DNA of 6,084 bases, taken from NCBI GenBank assembly GCA_020216575.1, contig JAIUYC010000281.1, positions 1 through 6,084 on the forward strand. The letters run 5' to 3'. The DNA comes from Coleofasciculus sp. S288 (GTDB lineage Bacteria > Cyanobacteriota > Cyanobacteriia > Cyanobacteriales > Coleofasciculaceae). The notes below the pieces were generated by a model. It worked only from the letters and a program-made list of their open reading frames with translations, was not told the origin of the DNA and did not search any database. Shown here one piece after another: positions 5,555 through 6,084 of this stretch. Position 1 is the first letter of the stretch. Each line of letters begins with the position of its first letter. The position numbers and the translations under genes are program-made.

Positions 5555-6084
5555 AGCTCAAGAGTTGTTTTTGACTCCGTTATTAAACTTTTATATAGAA
5601 TGTTTTTATTAAAGTTACCTAACTTGTAAAACTCCATTTTAAGAGTTTTACCCTCTACATTAAACTCTAAAATCTCGGGTTCTTTTTGAGAAGAATGACA
5701 AGGATGATAAGGGTAACATATATAAATAAAATCTTGATATCCCTGCTTGTGCAAAGCTTTACCCAAGCTTACCAAATCTTCATTTTCTTTTGTCAGGAAA
5801 AATATTTTTTCATTAAAAATTGAGACTAATGACTGGTTGACAAATTCGTGAGTTCCGACAATTATTTTGTCAGAGCTTGTTCGTAAAAAATTGAGGGTAG
5901 AAGAGGGCTTATAACTTTTAATCAAATAAGCTGAGCCTGTGTAGGTATTTATGTAAATTCCCACGGTAAGCAGACCAACAAATATGGCGCTAATAATATA
6001 GCGTGATCCAAATTGAGTCACACGAATAGCTCTTTGCAATACCAGTACTGCCAGTAAAGAAATCAAGGGAATAATAATCAACAG
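5551..6084 (-). CDS. C-terminal part of a membrane protein, perhaps GT39-like
   Basis: The frame is open to the window edge, so only the last 177 residues are visible and the true start lies outside. Visible residues 1-17 and about 28-48 are hydrophobic and look like the last two membrane helices; a basic loop (QRAIR) separates them. The remaining ~125 residues are soluble, with a predicted strand KIIVGTHEF and a cysteine pair in CYPYHPC. Many-helix transferases of the protein-mannosyl/ArnT type (GT-C fold) end this way, and they use polyprenyl-phosphate sugars of the kind the next gene would make. That assignment rests mainly on the neighbour and is tentative. The segment is strikingly AT-rich (15 of 60 bases are G or C at 5761-5820, against 28 of 60 at 5281-5340) and lacks HIP1 sites, which hints at foreign origin or relaxed constraint. 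Confidence 0.6.
   Translation of the reverse strand: MLIIIPLISLLAVLVLQRAIRVTQFGSRYIISAIFVGLLTVGIYINTYTGSAYLIKSYKPSSTLNFLRTSSDKIIVGTHEFVNQSLVSIFNEKIFFLTKENEDLVSLGKALHKQGYQDFIYICYPYHPCHSSQKEPEILEFNVEGKTLKMEFYKLGNFNKNILYKSLITESKTTLEL

Noticed and set aside
1..6084. CRISPR arrays, insertion sequences, tRNA or rRNA genes
   Set aside because: No regularly spaced repeats, transposase-like frames, terminal inverted repeats with target duplications, or cloverleaf sequences were seen.

Overview
The window looks like a chromosomal segment of a cyanobacterium. Three things point there. The octamer GCGATCGC (HIP1, the hallmark repeat of many cyanobacterial genomes) occurs nine times in 6.1 kb. The ArgC and RibBA proteins have the cyanobacterial form, RibBA with the long C-terminal tail usual in that phylum. 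Position 281-294 carries a perfect site of the form bound by NtcA, the cyanobacterial nitrogen regulator. The species cannot be fixed from sequence alone; a filamentous type is a guess.

Layout, left to right. Positions 1-445 hold no protein gene. The right half of that stretch has an NtcA-type palindrome (GTA-N8-TAC), a suitably spaced -10 box, and then a hairpin whose 3' arm ends about 50 nt past the expected start point. This is the plan of a nitrogen-controlled small RNA gene, and I consider it the most interesting item here. argC (446-1504, minus) makes the third enzyme of ornithine/arginine synthesis. A 198-nt divergent spacer separates it from ribBA (1703-3385, plus), the bifunctional enzyme that starts riboflavin synthesis from ribulose 5-phosphate and from GTP. 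Positions 3386-3612 contain hairpins and one doubtful 28-codon ORF. The next gene (3613-4215, plus) is a 200-residue protein with PD-(D/E)XK nuclease-like residues and no known partner nearby.

The right end is on the minus strand. A C-terminal fragment of a membrane protein (5551-6084, running off the window) overlaps by 4 nt the start of a glycosyltransferase with a fused GtrA-type membrane domain (4310-5554). These two are translationally coupled and probably work together on polyprenyl-phosphate-linked sugars at the membrane. The fragment is much richer in A+T than the rest and has no HIP1 site.

The genes do not form one pathway: arginine synthesis, flavin synthesis, a nuclease-like protein and a sugar-transfer pair sit side by side. 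The testable link is at the left end, where a nitrogen-responsive transcript would point towards the 3' end of argC.
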